Below, in pieces: positions 1 through 8,003 of a DNA stretch of 10,998 nucleotides (position 1 is the first letter of the stretch; each line of letters begins with the position of its first letter). The position numbers and the translations under genes were made by a program. The DNA lies in assembly GCA_041493035.1 (NCBI GenBank), contig JBGPYB010000154.1, positions 1-10,998 on the forward strand. Direction: 5' to 3'. The DNA is from JBGPYB01 sp041493035 (GTDB lineage: Bacteria; Acidobacteriota; Vicinamibacteria; Fen-336). The notes beneath the pieces were generated by a model, which was not told the DNA's origin, did not search any database, and worked only from the letters and a program-made list of their open reading frames with translations.

Positions 1-457
1 CGGCGACGGCACGGAATGCGAGAAGCGGCTCCGGCCGAACGAAGGCGAACGTTTTGTAGTAGACCGGCAGCATCCCGAGCAACAGGAGTGCGAGCCTGGG
101 CGCCACCCCATCTCCGGGGCGCAGGAGCCGCGCGATCCGCACGAGAAGCAGCGTGAGCCCGATCGACCAGACGACGTTCCAATAGAGCGCCACGCGCCCA
201 GCGAGGCGCAGGCTCCGATAGCCGAGCGGCGAAAGAATTGCTGCGGGAAGGTAGGCCAGCGGGGGCGTGAAGAACTCGAAGGTGTCCTGTTCGGTGGGAA
301 GGCGCCCCTCGCTGAGCGCCCCGATGTAACCGAAGTGGGCCGTGGCGTCGTATCCCACAAAGGGATCGTGGAGACGTGCGTTGACGAAGACGACACCGTT
401 GACGAGAACGAGGAGCAGCACCAGGACGACGTCGACCCGCCTTCGCTCCTTCGTCAC
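1..457 (-). CDS. Partial polytopic membrane protein, GT-C / GT39-like glycosyltransferase (N-terminal part)
   Basis: Translating the minus strand from the GTG at 457-455 gives 152 residues with no stop before the window edge, so the C-terminus is missing. A basic start (TKERRR) leads into a hydrophobic segment at residues 10-25. A loop follows with GYDATAH at 35-41 and then Y44, matching the acidic first-loop motif of GT-C enzymes. FFTPPLAYL at 62-70 resembles the HPPLYY-type motif after that loop in GT39/ArnT-like proteins. More hydrophobic helices follow at about 67-80, 93-115 and 124-140. GT-C enzymes transfer sugars from polyprenyl-phosphate donors at the outer face of the cytoplasmic membrane; donor and acceptor cannot be told here. 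The start lies 10 bp after the actP stop, and GAGG overlapping that stop can serve as ribosome binding site, so the two genes are probably co-translated. The family call rests on topology and loop motifs, not on full-length homology. Confidence 0.6.
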   Translation of the reverse strand, partial: MTKERRRVDVVLVLLLVLVNGVVFVNARLHDPFVGYDATAHFGYIGALSEGRLPTEQDTFEFFTPPLAYLPAAILSPLGYRSLRLAGRVALYWNVVWSIGLTLLLVRIARLLRPGDGVAPRLALLLLGMLPVYYKTFAFVRPEPLLAFRAVA

Positions 458-467
458 GGGCGGAGCC

Positions 468-2378
468 TCAGGCCCGCGCCTCCGACCTCTGGGTGAGAAG
501 CGAGACCACGACGAGAACCACGAACCCCAGCGGGATCGTGACCAGTCCGGGCTGGCTGAAGGGCATGGGCGAAGCTTCGGGCTTCCAGCCGTAGACCTTC
601 GAGTAGGTTTCGGCGCTCAGGAGGATCCACGCGAGCGACGAAACCATCCCCACGGTGATCGCAGCCGTGATCCCCTGCTTCGTGGTCTTCGGCCAGAAGA
701 GGAGCATCACGAGGGACGGCAGGTTGGCGGAAGCCGCCACGTTGAACGCCCAGCCGACGAGGAAAGTGACGTTCACTTCCTTGAAGAGGATCCCGAGGAC
801 CATGGCCAGGGCACCCACCACGACGGCCGCGATCTTGCCCGCACGCACCTTCTCGCGATCCGAGAGATCCATCTTCAGAAGGCTCGTCATGAGGTCGTGG
901 GCCACCGCCCCGCTCGCGGCCATGATCAAGCCGCTCACCGTACCGAGGACAGTCGTGAAGGCGATGGCCGAGATCACGGCGAACAGCAGCTTGCCGAAGC
1001 CTTCGGCGAGAAGCGGCGCCGACATGTTGGTGTCGGTGAGGTCCAGGCGGCCACTGGTCATGGCGCCCAGGCCGAGGAAGAGCGTGAGGATGTAGAAGAA
1101 GCCGATGCTCGCGATGCCGACCACCGTGCTCTTCCGCACCGCAGCCTGATTGCTGACGGTGTAATAGCGGATGAGGATGTGGGGCAGGGATGCGGTGCCG
1201 CAGAAGAGGGCGATCATCAGAGACAGGAAATCGACCTTCGCCCAGGTGAAGCCGTCGTCGCGCAGGCCCTTGAATGTGGGGCTGAGTCCCGGCAAGAGGA
1301 CGTCCCGCCCGGCCGTGGGCTTCTGGAAGTAGACGGTGGTAATGCTGCCGTCGCCTTCCGCGATCTTCTCAGATCCCCAGAGCACGATCTGACTGCCGCC
1401 GACGGTACGAAGAAAGTCCAGCGGTCCGAGGGATCCCGTCGCTGCCTCACCCCCAGGCAGCGCGGCCACGTGACCGACGGGACGAAGGTCGTGCTCTCCT
1501 TTGCGCTTCCCCTGTGGGAGTCCGTCGATGAGCTTCTGGCCGGCGCGAACGGTCACGGCCTGGGCCTCGGACAGGAGCTCATTCCCCGAAACATCGCTCC
1601 CCGCCTTCCGCCAGACCGCGACGCGCCCCGACCCCTCATCGGCCATGCGGACGTAAGGCTTCCCCGCCCAGGCACCCTCTTCGGCGAGCACGTGTGTGCC
1701 CGGAGCCCCCGTCACCGACGAGACCGGCCGCACGGCGAAGCCTTCGCCTTCGGCCGGCGTCCGGAGACCGCGCGCGAGGATCAGGCCCGCCAGGATCGTG
1801 CAGAAGACGATGAGCATCGATCCCTTGATGAATTGCACCCAGGTCGTCGAGACCATGCCGGCCGTGACCACGATGAGGATCACGACGATACCGACAAGGA
1901 GCACGCCGACGTGGTGGGAGAAGCCGAGGAGGGGCTTGATGAGCGCTCCCGCGCCCACCATCTGAGGAATCAGATAGAAGAGGCTGACCACGAGTGTGCT
2001 GACGGCCGCCGCGAGCTTGATGCCGCGGGAGCCGAAGCGCGCATCCAGCGCGTCGGCGAACGTGAATCGGCCAAGGCGCTTCAGCGGCTCCGCCACCACG
2101 AACAGCGCGACGATCCACCCTGCGAGGTACCCGATGGAATAGAGGAAACCGTCGTAGCCGTAGAACGCGATCATCCCGCAGATGCCCAGGAAGGACGCCG
2201 CCGAGAGGTAGTCCCCCGCGAACGCAATGCCGTTGACGAACCAGTGGATGTCGCCGTGGGCCGCGAAGTATCCCTTCGCGGATTTCGCGGCCGCGCCGAG
2301 ATAGAAGCTCAGGGCAAGAACGGCGCCCACGAAGATGGCGAAGACGACGGTCGCGGTGGCCGAGGCTTCGTAGATCAC
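468..2378 (-). CDS. actP: ActP-type sodium:solute (acetate) symporter, long form
   Basis: A 636-residue member of the sodium:solute symporter family (SLC5-like, LeuT fold), predicted to import acetate or related short-chain carboxylates with Na+ across the cytoplasmic membrane. Near-identity to E. coli ActP motifs is visible in AGDYLSAASFLGI (residues 54-66), GYDGFLYSIGY (74-84), FTFADALDARFG (105-116), GTASLPHILIRYYTVS (394-409) and the TM9 segment SGAVAHDL (489-496). About 13 hydrophobic segments are visible, at roughly 9-27, 47-70, 76-98, 121-147, 155-176, 184-203, 382-402, 418-440, 463-488, 515-532, 537-560, 568-588 and 612-630. The GTG start is chosen because it overlaps the TGA of the DUF485 gene (GTGA), a translational-coupling arrangement; longer in-frame extension would run through that gene. 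The protein is longer than the roughly 550-residue E. coli ActP because of a hydrophilic region at about 205-380. Substrate is inferred from family and from the DUF485 partner. Confidence 0.9.
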   Translation of the reverse strand: MIYEASATATVVFAIFVGAVLALSFYLGAAAKSAKGYFAAHGDIHWFVNGIAFAGDYLSAASFLGICGMIAFYGYDGFLYSIGYLAGWIVALFVVAEPLKRLGRFTFADALDARFGSRGIKLAAAVSTLVVSLFYLIPQMVGAGALIKPLLGFSHHVGVLLVGIVVILIVVTAGMVSTTWVQFIKGSMLIVFCTILAGLILARGLRTPAEGEGFAVRPVSSVTGAPGTHVLAEEGAWAGKPYVRMADEGSGRVAVWRKAGSDVSGNELLSEAQAVTVRAGQKLIDGLPQGKRKGEHDLRPVGHVAALPGGEAATGSLGPLDFLRTVGGSQIVLWGSEKIAEGDGSITTVYFQKPTAGRDVLLPGLSPTFKGLRDDGFTWAKVDFLSLMIALFCGTASLPHILIRYYTVSNQAAVRKSTVVGIASIGFFYILTLFLGLGAMTSGRLDLTDTNMSAPLLAEGFGKLLFAVISAIAFTTVLGTVSGLIMAASGAVAHDLMTSLLKMDLSDREKVRAGKIAAVVVGALAMVLGILFKEVNVTFLVGWAFNVAASANLPSLVMLLFWPKTTKQGITAAITVGMVSSLAWILLSAETYSKVYGWKPEASPMPFSQPGLVTIPLGFVVLVVVSLLTQRSEARA

Positions 2379-2620
2379 CGGGCGGACCGTCCTTCGCGCA
2401 GCAGCGTCAGGTAGACGAGGGCCAGGGCCAGGGCGACGACGATGAGAACCAAGCCATAGACGATGGCGAGGTTGATCCCGGCCACGGTTCCCGCCATCCA
2501 TCGCGGCGCAAAGACCGTGGCACCCATGTAGCCCGCATAGAGTGCCAGGTAGAGCGCGAAGAGTCGCAGGCCGAGGGGAGTGCTGCGCGTCGAAGCCTCG
2601 GCGTCGTCGTCCTGAGCCAT
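2375..2620 (-). CDS. DUF485 family (YjcH-like) small inner-membrane protein
   Basis: An 81-residue protein with two predicted transmembrane helices, at about residues 17-36 and 47-71. The pattern APRWMAGTVAGINLAIVYGL (36-55) followed by a long aliphatic helix ending in LVY is the DUF485 signature seen in E. coli YjcH. Members of this family sit directly upstream of actP in many bacteria and are thought to assist or associate with the symporter; their exact role is not established. The ATG at 2620 was preferred to in-frame codons further upstream because AAGGAG lies 5 nt before it. The gene ends in the GTGA overlap with actP, so it is the first gene of the transport operon and comes 47 bp after lhr. 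Confidence 0.88.
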   Translation of the reverse strand: MAQDDDAEASTRSTPLGLRLFALYLALYAGYMGATVFAPRWMAGTVAGINLAIVYGLVLIVVALALALVYLTLLREGRSAR

Positions 2621-2625
2621 GGGAT

Positions 2626-2657
2626 CTCCTTGCGCCCTCTGATTGGCGGCGATTATA
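2626..2657 (-). promoter_or_regulatory. Candidate promoter -10 box and ribosome binding site for the DUF485-actP operon
   Basis: In the 47-bp gap between lhr and the DUF485 gene, the minus strand reads a perfect TATAAT at 2657-2652 and AAGGAG at 2631-2626, 5 nt before the ATG. Transcription would start near 2645 and leave a leader of about 25 nt. No good -35 element was found 16-18 bp upstream, where the sequence is the GC-rich end of lhr. The ribosome binding site is solid. The promoter is plausible because a perfect TATAAT is rare in such GC-rich DNA, but it may need an activator. It would let the transport genes be expressed separately from nfi-lhr. Confidence 0.5.
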
Positions 2658-2667
2658 GGCCTTGGGG

Positions 2668-5600
2668 TCACTCCCGCGGCGTCGGCCGCAATCGAAAGCC
2701 GGTGCCTGACGGGACGAAGCCCGCCGCGGCGAGATACGGGGCCAAGGCTCCGGCTGCGAGCGGCGCGTCGTCATCGTGGGCCGAATCCCACCCGACGGCG
2801 GTGCGCCCCGTGGCCACGGCCCAGGTGGCGAGCGCACCCGCCAGCGCCCGCGCCAGGACGGATCGCGCCGGTTCCTCGGCAGGAAGATACGTCCACATCT
2901 CCCGCTCTCCGCGCGGGAGATACGCCGCCAGGGCTCCGTCCACCAGGACTACGTGCCCACCCGCGGCCCGCGCCGGCCGTGCCGTCTCTGACTTCGGCCA
3001 GGCCAGCGCCGCGCCGTAGGGGTTGGCGGGATCGCAGGCCGCGAGAACGAGTGCCGAGGGGGCATCGTCTTCTTGCGCCGCATCGCGGACAGCGCGGAGG
3101 CGGTCCAAGGCACCCGGATGAGCGAACTGCGAGCCACCGAGGCCCGCCACGAAGTAGCCGCGGCGCGCGCGGCCCGCCTCCTCGAGAGCCTTCAGAACAG
3201 GGTAGAGCGCCGCGAAGCTCAGACCCCCCTCGCTGAGGACCGCATCACGCGTCAGAACGCCGTGGCGCGTCAGGAGTAGCTCGGCCCGAGCGGCGGCCCT
3301 CTCGGTGGACGTGGGTGGCCTTGGGGAGGTCGTCGCGAGTCGCGTCCAGGGCCCCATGGAGCTGGGCGGAGCGAGACGACGCGACCGGAAGGATGGAGCG
3401 GGACGGCGCCGGTCCCGTCCGCGACCGCTGCCTCGAGTGGCAAGAAAGGCTCGCAAAGCTCCTGGCGTGTCGTTGGTGACCTCGCCCCCCCAGACCAGGT
3501 CCCACAGCGCGTCCAGAACCGGCTTCGCGAGCCCCCCGCCCACGGCAGCGTGGATCTCGGCGAAAAAGCAAGCCCCGCGTTCCGTCAGATGGCGGCGGAT
3601 GCGGTCGTGGATGTCACCCCGAGGCGGATCGGAACGCACCTCGTGCAAGAGTTCCAGATCGTCGGCCAGGAAGAGCGCCACTCGACCGTCTCGCTCCCCG
3701 AGAGGGGCGACGCCGACCCACACGACCTCCCCGGCGGCGCAGAGGACATCCAGATCCGACGAGCGATAGTCGGGAAGGCGCACGAGGAGGACGTCGCTTT
3801 CAAGATCGGATGCTGGGATCGCCGCGCCTTGAAGCTGCTCGACGACGTCGAGAAGGGCGTCGGGGCCTCCGCGAGACGCGCGTGGAACCGTGGGCAGGAC
3901 GAGACCCTGCCAGTCCACGGCAAAACGGGCGAGCGCCGACGGTTCGGCCGGCTCGACTTCCTTCCTGAGCCGCGCCAGTGAGCGACGGCGGAGCGTCGAT
4001 AGAGCCGCGGGATCGCACCACTCGGGTCCGCTCCCGCCGGGCCGGAACTCCCCCTCCAGGACTCGACCGCTCGCGGCGAGAGTGACGAGAGCCGCTTCGA
4101 CTACCGCCTCGCCGACGCCGAAGCGGCGGGCCACGTCGCCGACACGGAATGGCCCATGGGTGCGAGCAAAGCGCGCGACCAGGCCGCCGAAGGGTTCGGG
4201 CGCAGGAGTGAGGAACGCCTCGGGGAGCCCCGGCGGCAGCAGGACGCCGAGGGCGTCGCGGAGGCGGCCTGCGTCCTCGGCCGCGGCGAAGCGCTCTTCC
4301 CCGGAGATCGTCAAGCCGATGACGCGCCGATCGCGCTGAAGAACCACGAGCCATTCGTCCGCAGCACCTGCGGGTTCGGTGCGGGCGGCGATCTCGGCGC
4401 CCGTGAGATCACCGAAGCGCAAGAGCAGGTCGTGGAGCCGGTCGACACTGCGCGCCCGCTGCCGTGGCTCCAGGCCCTGAAGCGCCATCTCGGTTTCGGC
4501 CAGCGCCCGTGGGTCGAGCAGCTCACGCAACTCCGCAGCTCCCAGAAGCTCGCGGAGCTGCCTCGGATCTACGGCGAGGGCCTGGGCGCGTCTCTCGGCC
4601 AGAGGCGCGTCGCCTTCGTACAGATAGTTCGCGACGTAACCGAAGAGCAAAGCGGCGGCGAACGGCGACGGTGTGTTGGTGTCCACGGTGACGAGGCGAA
4701 TCTCGCGCCCTTCCACGCGGCGGGCCAGGTCGACGAGCGCCGGAAGGTCGAAGACATCCTGAAGGCACTCACGATAAGCCTCGAGGATGATGGGGAAGGA
4801 TCCGTAGCGCGAAGCCACGGTGAGGAGGTCGTGGGCCCGCTTGCGCTGCATCCAAAGCGGCGCGCGCATGCCGGGGCGACGGCGCGGGAGAAGCAGGGCG
4901 CGAGCCGCGGCCTCCCGGAAGTGAGCCGCGAAGAGAGCGGTTCCGGCCAGCTCCCCCACCACGAGATCCTCGATCTCCTCCGGCGCGGGCAAGAGAGCCG
5001 AGGCATCCGGCGGCCGCTCGCGATCGGGAAGACGGATCACGATCCCGTCGTCGTTCCAGATCGTGTCGACTTCGGGCTCACCCGTGGCTCGCAGCTTGGC
5101 CTGGAGCGCCAGGGCCCATGGAGCGTGAACACGCCCGCCCCACGGGGACAGGAGACAGAGGCGCCAGTCCCCCATCTCGTCGCGGGTCCGCTCGAGGACG
5201 ATTGTCCGGTCGTCGGGGAGGGCGCCGGTGGCCTCGCCCTGTTCGGCGAGGTAGTTCAGGAGGTTCTCGGAAGCGACCGCCTGGAGAGCGTGATCCCGCG
5301 TGAGGCGTTGGAGAGCGGCCGCTCGGGGCAGAGCCCTGAGCTCCCGGGAGAGGCGGCCGATCGCGCGGCCGAGGTCGACCGGGCGCGACGTGCGGTCCCC
5401 TTTCCAGAAGGGCATCCGTCCAGGCTCGCCGGGAGCCGGCGCCACGAAGACGCGGTCGCGCGTGATCTCGAGAATCCGCCAGCTCGACGCACCGAGGACG
5501 AAGACGTCGCCCACGTGACTCTCGAAGACCATCTCCTCGTCCAGCTCCCCCACGCGCCGGCTGGCGCCGCGACGCGCACCGGCTGGGGAACCTGTGTCCT

Positions 5601-7203
5601 CTCCCGCCAGGAAGACGCCGAAAAGACCCCGGTCGGGGATCGTCCCGGCGTTGGCCACGGCCAAACGCTTGGCGCCGTCGCGCGCTCGCACACGTCCTCG
5701 AAGGCGGTCACATGTGAGCCGGGGGCGCAGCTCGGCGAACTCGTCGGAGGGATACCGCCCCGAGAGCATGTCGAGCACGCCGTCGAACTGCGACCGCGGG
5801 AGCTTGGCGAAGGGAGCCGCCTTGCGCACGAGGGCATAGAGCGCGTCGACGTCGCGCTCACCATCGGCGCAGATGCCGACGAGCTGCTGGGCGAGAACGT
5901 CGAGAGGGTTCGCGGGAACGCGGGTCGCCTCCACGGCGCCGTCGTTCATGGCGCGGGTGATCGCGGCGGTGGCCAGGAGGTCTCCCCGGTACTTGGGAAC
6001 GATGATCCCGCGAGAGACAGCGCCGGCCTGATGGCTGGCGCGACCGATGCGCTGCATGCCGCTGGCCACCGACGGGGGCGTCTCGATCTGGATGACCAGA
6101 TCGATGGCCCCCATGTCGATCCCCAGCTCGAGGGAAGAGGTGGCCACCATCGCGGGAAGTCGCCCAGCCTTGAGGGCGTCTTCGATGAGGAGGCGTTCCT
6201 CGCGGGCGATGGAGCCGTGGTGAGCCCGCACCAGCTCCTCCCCCGCCAGATCGTTCAGCGCACCCGCCAGGCGTTCCGCCAGGCGACGGCTGTTCACGAA
6301 GAGGAGGGTGGAGCGATGGCCGCGGATCAGCTCCAGGAGGCGCGGATGGATCGCCGGCCAGATCGATCGGCGGCGGACGACGGCGGCGTCCCCATCGGGA
6401 GTCTCGTCGCGAGACGCCGGCAGCTCGTCGCCGAGGCGCGACATGTCCTCGACAGGCACCTCGACCGTGAGATCGAACGCCTTCTTCGAACCGGCGTCGA
6501 CGATGGAGACGGGGCGCGGCTTCCACGTCCTTGTCCCTTCACCCCCACCCAGGTAGCGCGCGACCTCGTCCAGCGGGCGTTGCGTGGCCGAGAGACCGAT
6601 CCTCTGTAGCGGCTTCTTTGCGACTTCGGCCAGTCGCTCGAGGGAAAGGGCCAGGTGCGCGCCGCGCTTGTTGCCCACCAGGACGTGGATCTCGTCGACG
6701 ATGACAGTCTGGACCGACGAAAGGATCCGCTTCGCGTCGGAGGTGAGCAGCAGAAAGAGCGACTCGGGAGTGGTAATGAGAATGTCCGGCGGTGTTCGTG
6801 CCATGCGGGCTCGCTCGGCGGCGGGTGTGTCTCCGGTTCGGATGGCCACAGTGGGAACGTGGTGCGCCTCTCCTCGGCGCCCTGCGACGCGCGCGATCCC
6901 GGCAAGGGGGGATCGAAGATTCCGTTCGACGTCCACCGCCAGAGCGCGAAGCGGAGAGATGTAGAGGACACGACACCGCTCGGCCTTTGTGGGAACGTCG
7001 GCGAACATCAGGCGGTCGATGGCGGCCAGAAAGGCGGCGAGCGTCTTCCCGGATCCGGTGGGCGCCAGGACGAGCGTCGAGTTCCCGGCCTCGATCTCCG
7101 GCCACGCCAGTTCCTGTGCTCGCGTGGGTCGCGGGAACGACTCGTCGAACCATTCCTGGACGGCGGGATGGAACGGGGGCGGCGAGCGGCGGGGAGCAGA
7201 CAT
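2668..7203 (-). CDS. lhr: Lhr-family ATP-dependent DNA helicase, full length
   Basis: A 1511-residue superfamily 2 helicase, close to the 1538 residues of E. coli Lhr. Motifs in order: Q-like RPTRAQ at 25-30, Walker A APTGSGKT at 47-54, SPLRAL at 83-88, TTPES at 144-148, DEIH at 170-173, SAT at 205-207, LFVNSRR at 301-307, ATSSLELGIDMG at 354-365 and QRIGRASHQ at 384-392. These form the two RecA domains. The Lhr-specific winged helix and beta-barrel region follows, including VGDVFVLGASSWRI (564-577) and RECLQDVFDLPAL (811-823), to about 860. The C-terminal half (about 870-1511) resembles the large-Lhr C-terminal domain, whose winged helices are related to AlkZ/YcaQ glycosylases; it ends with YPVLKALEEAGRARRGYF (1334-1351) and DPANPYGAAL (1391-1400). 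An Arg/Pro/Ser-rich linker occupies about 1256-1300. The protein should translocate 3'-5' on single-stranded DNA using ATP during repair. nfi lies 15 bp upstream. The ATG at 7203 has only a weak ribosome binding site (GGAA), consistent with coupling to nfi. No frameshift or lost motif was seen. Confidence 0.95.
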   Translation of the reverse strand: MSAPRRSPPPFHPAVQEWFDESFPRPTRAQELAWPEIEAGNSTLVLAPTGSGKTLAAFLAAIDRLMFADVPTKAERCRVLYISPLRALAVDVERNLRSPLAGIARVAGRRGEAHHVPTVAIRTGDTPAAERARMARTPPDILITTPESLFLLLTSDAKRILSSVQTVIVDEIHVLVGNKRGAHLALSLERLAEVAKKPLQRIGLSATQRPLDEVARYLGGGEGTRTWKPRPVSIVDAGSKKAFDLTVEVPVEDMSRLGDELPASRDETPDGDAAVVRRRSIWPAIHPRLLELIRGHRSTLLFVNSRRLAERLAGALNDLAGEELVRAHHGSIAREERLLIEDALKAGRLPAMVATSSLELGIDMGAIDLVIQIETPPSVASGMQRIGRASHQAGAVSRGIIVPKYRGDLLATAAITRAMNDGAVEATRVPANPLDVLAQQLVGICADGERDVDALYALVRKAAPFAKLPRSQFDGVLDMLSGRYPSDEFAELRPRLTCDRLRGRVRARDGAKRLAVANAGTIPDRGLFGVFLAGEDTGSPAGARRGASRRVGELDEEMVFESHVGDVFVLGASSWRILEITRDRVFVAPAPGEPGRMPFWKGDRTSRPVDLGRAIGRLSRELRALPRAAALQRLTRDHALQAVASENLLNYLAEQGEATGALPDDRTIVLERTRDEMGDWRLCLLSPWGGRVHAPWALALQAKLRATGEPEVDTIWNDDGIVIRLPDRERPPDASALLPAPEEIEDLVVGELAGTALFAAHFREAAARALLLPRRRPGMRAPLWMQRKRAHDLLTVASRYGSFPIILEAYRECLQDVFDLPALVDLARRVEGREIRLVTVDTNTPSPFAAALLFGYVANYLYEGDAPLAERRAQALAVDPRQLRELLGAAELRELLDPRALAETEMALQGLEPRQRARSVDRLHDLLLRFGDLTGAEIAARTEPAGAADEWLVVLQRDRRVIGLTISGEERFAAAEDAGRLRDALGVLLPPGLPEAFLTPAPEPFGGLVARFARTHGPFRVGDVARRFGVGEAVVEAALVTLAASGRVLEGEFRPGGSGPEWCDPAALSTLRRRSLARLRKEVEPAEPSALARFAVDWQGLVLPTVPRASRGGPDALLDVVEQLQGAAIPASDLESDVLLVRLPDYRSSDLDVLCAAGEVVWVGVAPLGERDGRVALFLADDLELLHEVRSDPPRGDIHDRIRRHLTERGACFFAEIHAAVGGGLAKPVLDALWDLVWGGEVTNDTPGALRAFLATRGSGRGRDRRRPAPSFRSRRLAPPSSMGPWTRLATTSPRPPTSTERAAARAELLLTRHGVLTRDAVLSEGGLSFAALYPVLKALEEAGRARRGYFVAGLGGSQFAHPGALDRLRAVRDAAQEDDAPSALVLAACDPANPYGAALAWPKSETARPARAAGGHVVLVDGALAAYLPRGEREMWTYLPAEEPARSVLARALAGALATWAVATGRTAVGWDSAHDDDAPLAAGALAPYLAAAGFVPSGTGFRLRPTPRE

Positions 7204-7218
7204 CGTGATTCCGAAAGT

Positions 7219-7977
7219 CTATTGGCGGAAGTGGCCTCGTCGGGTCCGGATGCTCTTGATCAAGTCCGGGTAGCCTCTTCGGCGGGGCAGCGAGAGGCGC
7301 GAATCGGTTCGGCGCATGAGCGCGTTCGTGGCGTGATGTGCTAGACGGAGGGGCTCGGGCAGGCGGAATCGCTGTGACGTTGCGAGAACGAGGTCGACCG
7401 CCGAGGCAATGTCGACGCGATGCCCCGGAGAGACGTACACAGCCTTCACGGTCGGCCGCGTCCGGAGCGCCACGCCCACAACCTCTCCGTCGACGCGAAG
7501 GTCGGCCCGATCGCCGCGCCGCGTCCCGACGTCCGCGTGCTCCCCCACGAGGCGCGACTTGGCGCAGCCGATCGTGGGCGTCGCAAGAAGGACTCCCGCA
7601 TGGCAGGCGAGGCCGAAGCGCCGCGGGTGTGCCAGCCCCTGCCCGTCGAAGAGGATCACGTCGGGAACGCTCCGCAGGCGCCGGAACGCGCGGAGCAGCG
7701 GCGGGATCTCGCGGAAGCTGAAGAGACCCGGGATGTAGGGGAATCGCGCCATGGATACCGATTCGGCGGTCTCGACGACCTCGAAGGACGGCAGCTCCAT
7801 CACGACCACGGCGGCGTACATCCGGTGGGTGGGGCGGGAATACGCGACGTCGGCGCCCGCCACGAGGCGCGGGGCGCGGCGAAGCGGCGTCAGGCGCACC
7901 CGTCGGCGCAGCGCGGCCTGGATGGCCAGGGCCTGTTCGTAAGAGACGCGCCACGGATGCAGGTCGAGTGCCTTCAT
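7219..7977 (-). CDS. nfi: Endonuclease V (deoxyinosine 3' endonuclease)
   Basis: A 252-residue protein, slightly longer than E. coli Nfi (223). It should cut the second phosphodiester bond 3' to a deoxyinosine, starting repair of deaminated adenine in the cytoplasm; Mg2+ is the usual cofactor. Family motifs in order: GADVAYS at 41-47 (metal ligand D43), PYIPGLFSFRE at 80-90 (E90), DGQGLAHPRRFGLACH at 111-126 (D111), GCAKSRL at 137-143 (K140) and VYVSPGHRVDI at 180-190 (H186). These are the equivalents of D35, E89, D110 and H214 of the family, so the enzyme looks active. The Tyr in PYIPG, which wedges the DNA strand, is present (Y81). The ATG at 7977 gives the usual HPWRVSYEQA opening. No clear ribosome binding site precedes it, and only 26 bp separate it from the divergent M14 gene, so the leader may be very short. 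It is the first gene of a two-gene unit with lhr. Confidence 0.95.
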   Translation of the reverse strand: MKALDLHPWRVSYEQALAIQAALRRRVRLTPLRRAPRLVAGADVAYSRPTHRMYAAVVVMELPSFEVVETAESVSMARFPYIPGLFSFREIPPLLRAFRRLRSVPDVILFDGQGLAHPRRFGLACHAGVLLATPTIGCAKSRLVGEHADVGTRRGDRADLRVDGEVVGVALRTRPTVKAVYVSPGHRVDIASAVDLVLATSQRFRLPEPLRLAHHATNALMRRTDSRLSLPRRRGYPDLIKSIRTRRGHFRQ

Positions 7978-7986
7978 CGGTTCGCG

Positions 7987-7995
7987 TACACTCTA
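7987..7995. promoter_or_regulatory. Candidate back-to-back -10 boxes in the nfi / M14 divergent gap
   Basis: The nine bases TACACTCTA carry TACACT on the plus strand (7987-7992) and TAGAGT on the minus strand (7995-7990), each matching four of six TATAAT positions including the key A at position 2 and the final T. They would start transcription toward M14 near 7999 and toward nfi near 7983, giving leaders of only about five nucleotides for both genes. No convincing -35 hexamer was found for either direction. This is tentative, but some promoter must lie in or next to this 26-bp gap. Confidence 0.3.
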
Positions 7996-8003
7996 CCGCC
8001 ACG

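Noticed and set aside
342..2414. Open plus-strand frame of 690 codons opposite actP and the GT gene
   Set aside because: It crosses two genes that are clearly coding on the other strand. The translation is a low-complexity run of Arg, Asp, Glu and His.
2379..2837. Longer actP with a 153-residue N-terminal extension
   Set aside because: The extension would read through the whole DUF485 gene and is Arg/Pro-rich. The GTG in the 4-bp overlap gives the normal ActP N-terminus.
3290..3440. Possible frameshift in lhr at the low-complexity stretch
   Set aside because: Downstream sequence (TERAAARAELLLTRHGVLTRDAV) stays in the same frame and matches the usual Lhr tail, and the other two frames give no better match, so it is a linker.
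4156..6609. Open plus-strand frame of 817 codons opposite lhr
   Set aside because: It is a shadow of GC-rich codon use in lhr. The translation is rich in charged residues with no domain pattern, while the minus strand encodes all Lhr motifs.
7968..8003. GTG at 7968 as start of the M14 gene
   Set aside because: It would overlap the nfi start by 10 bp and place 12 polar residues before the signal peptide. The ATG at 8004 or 8010 gives a normal signal sequence.
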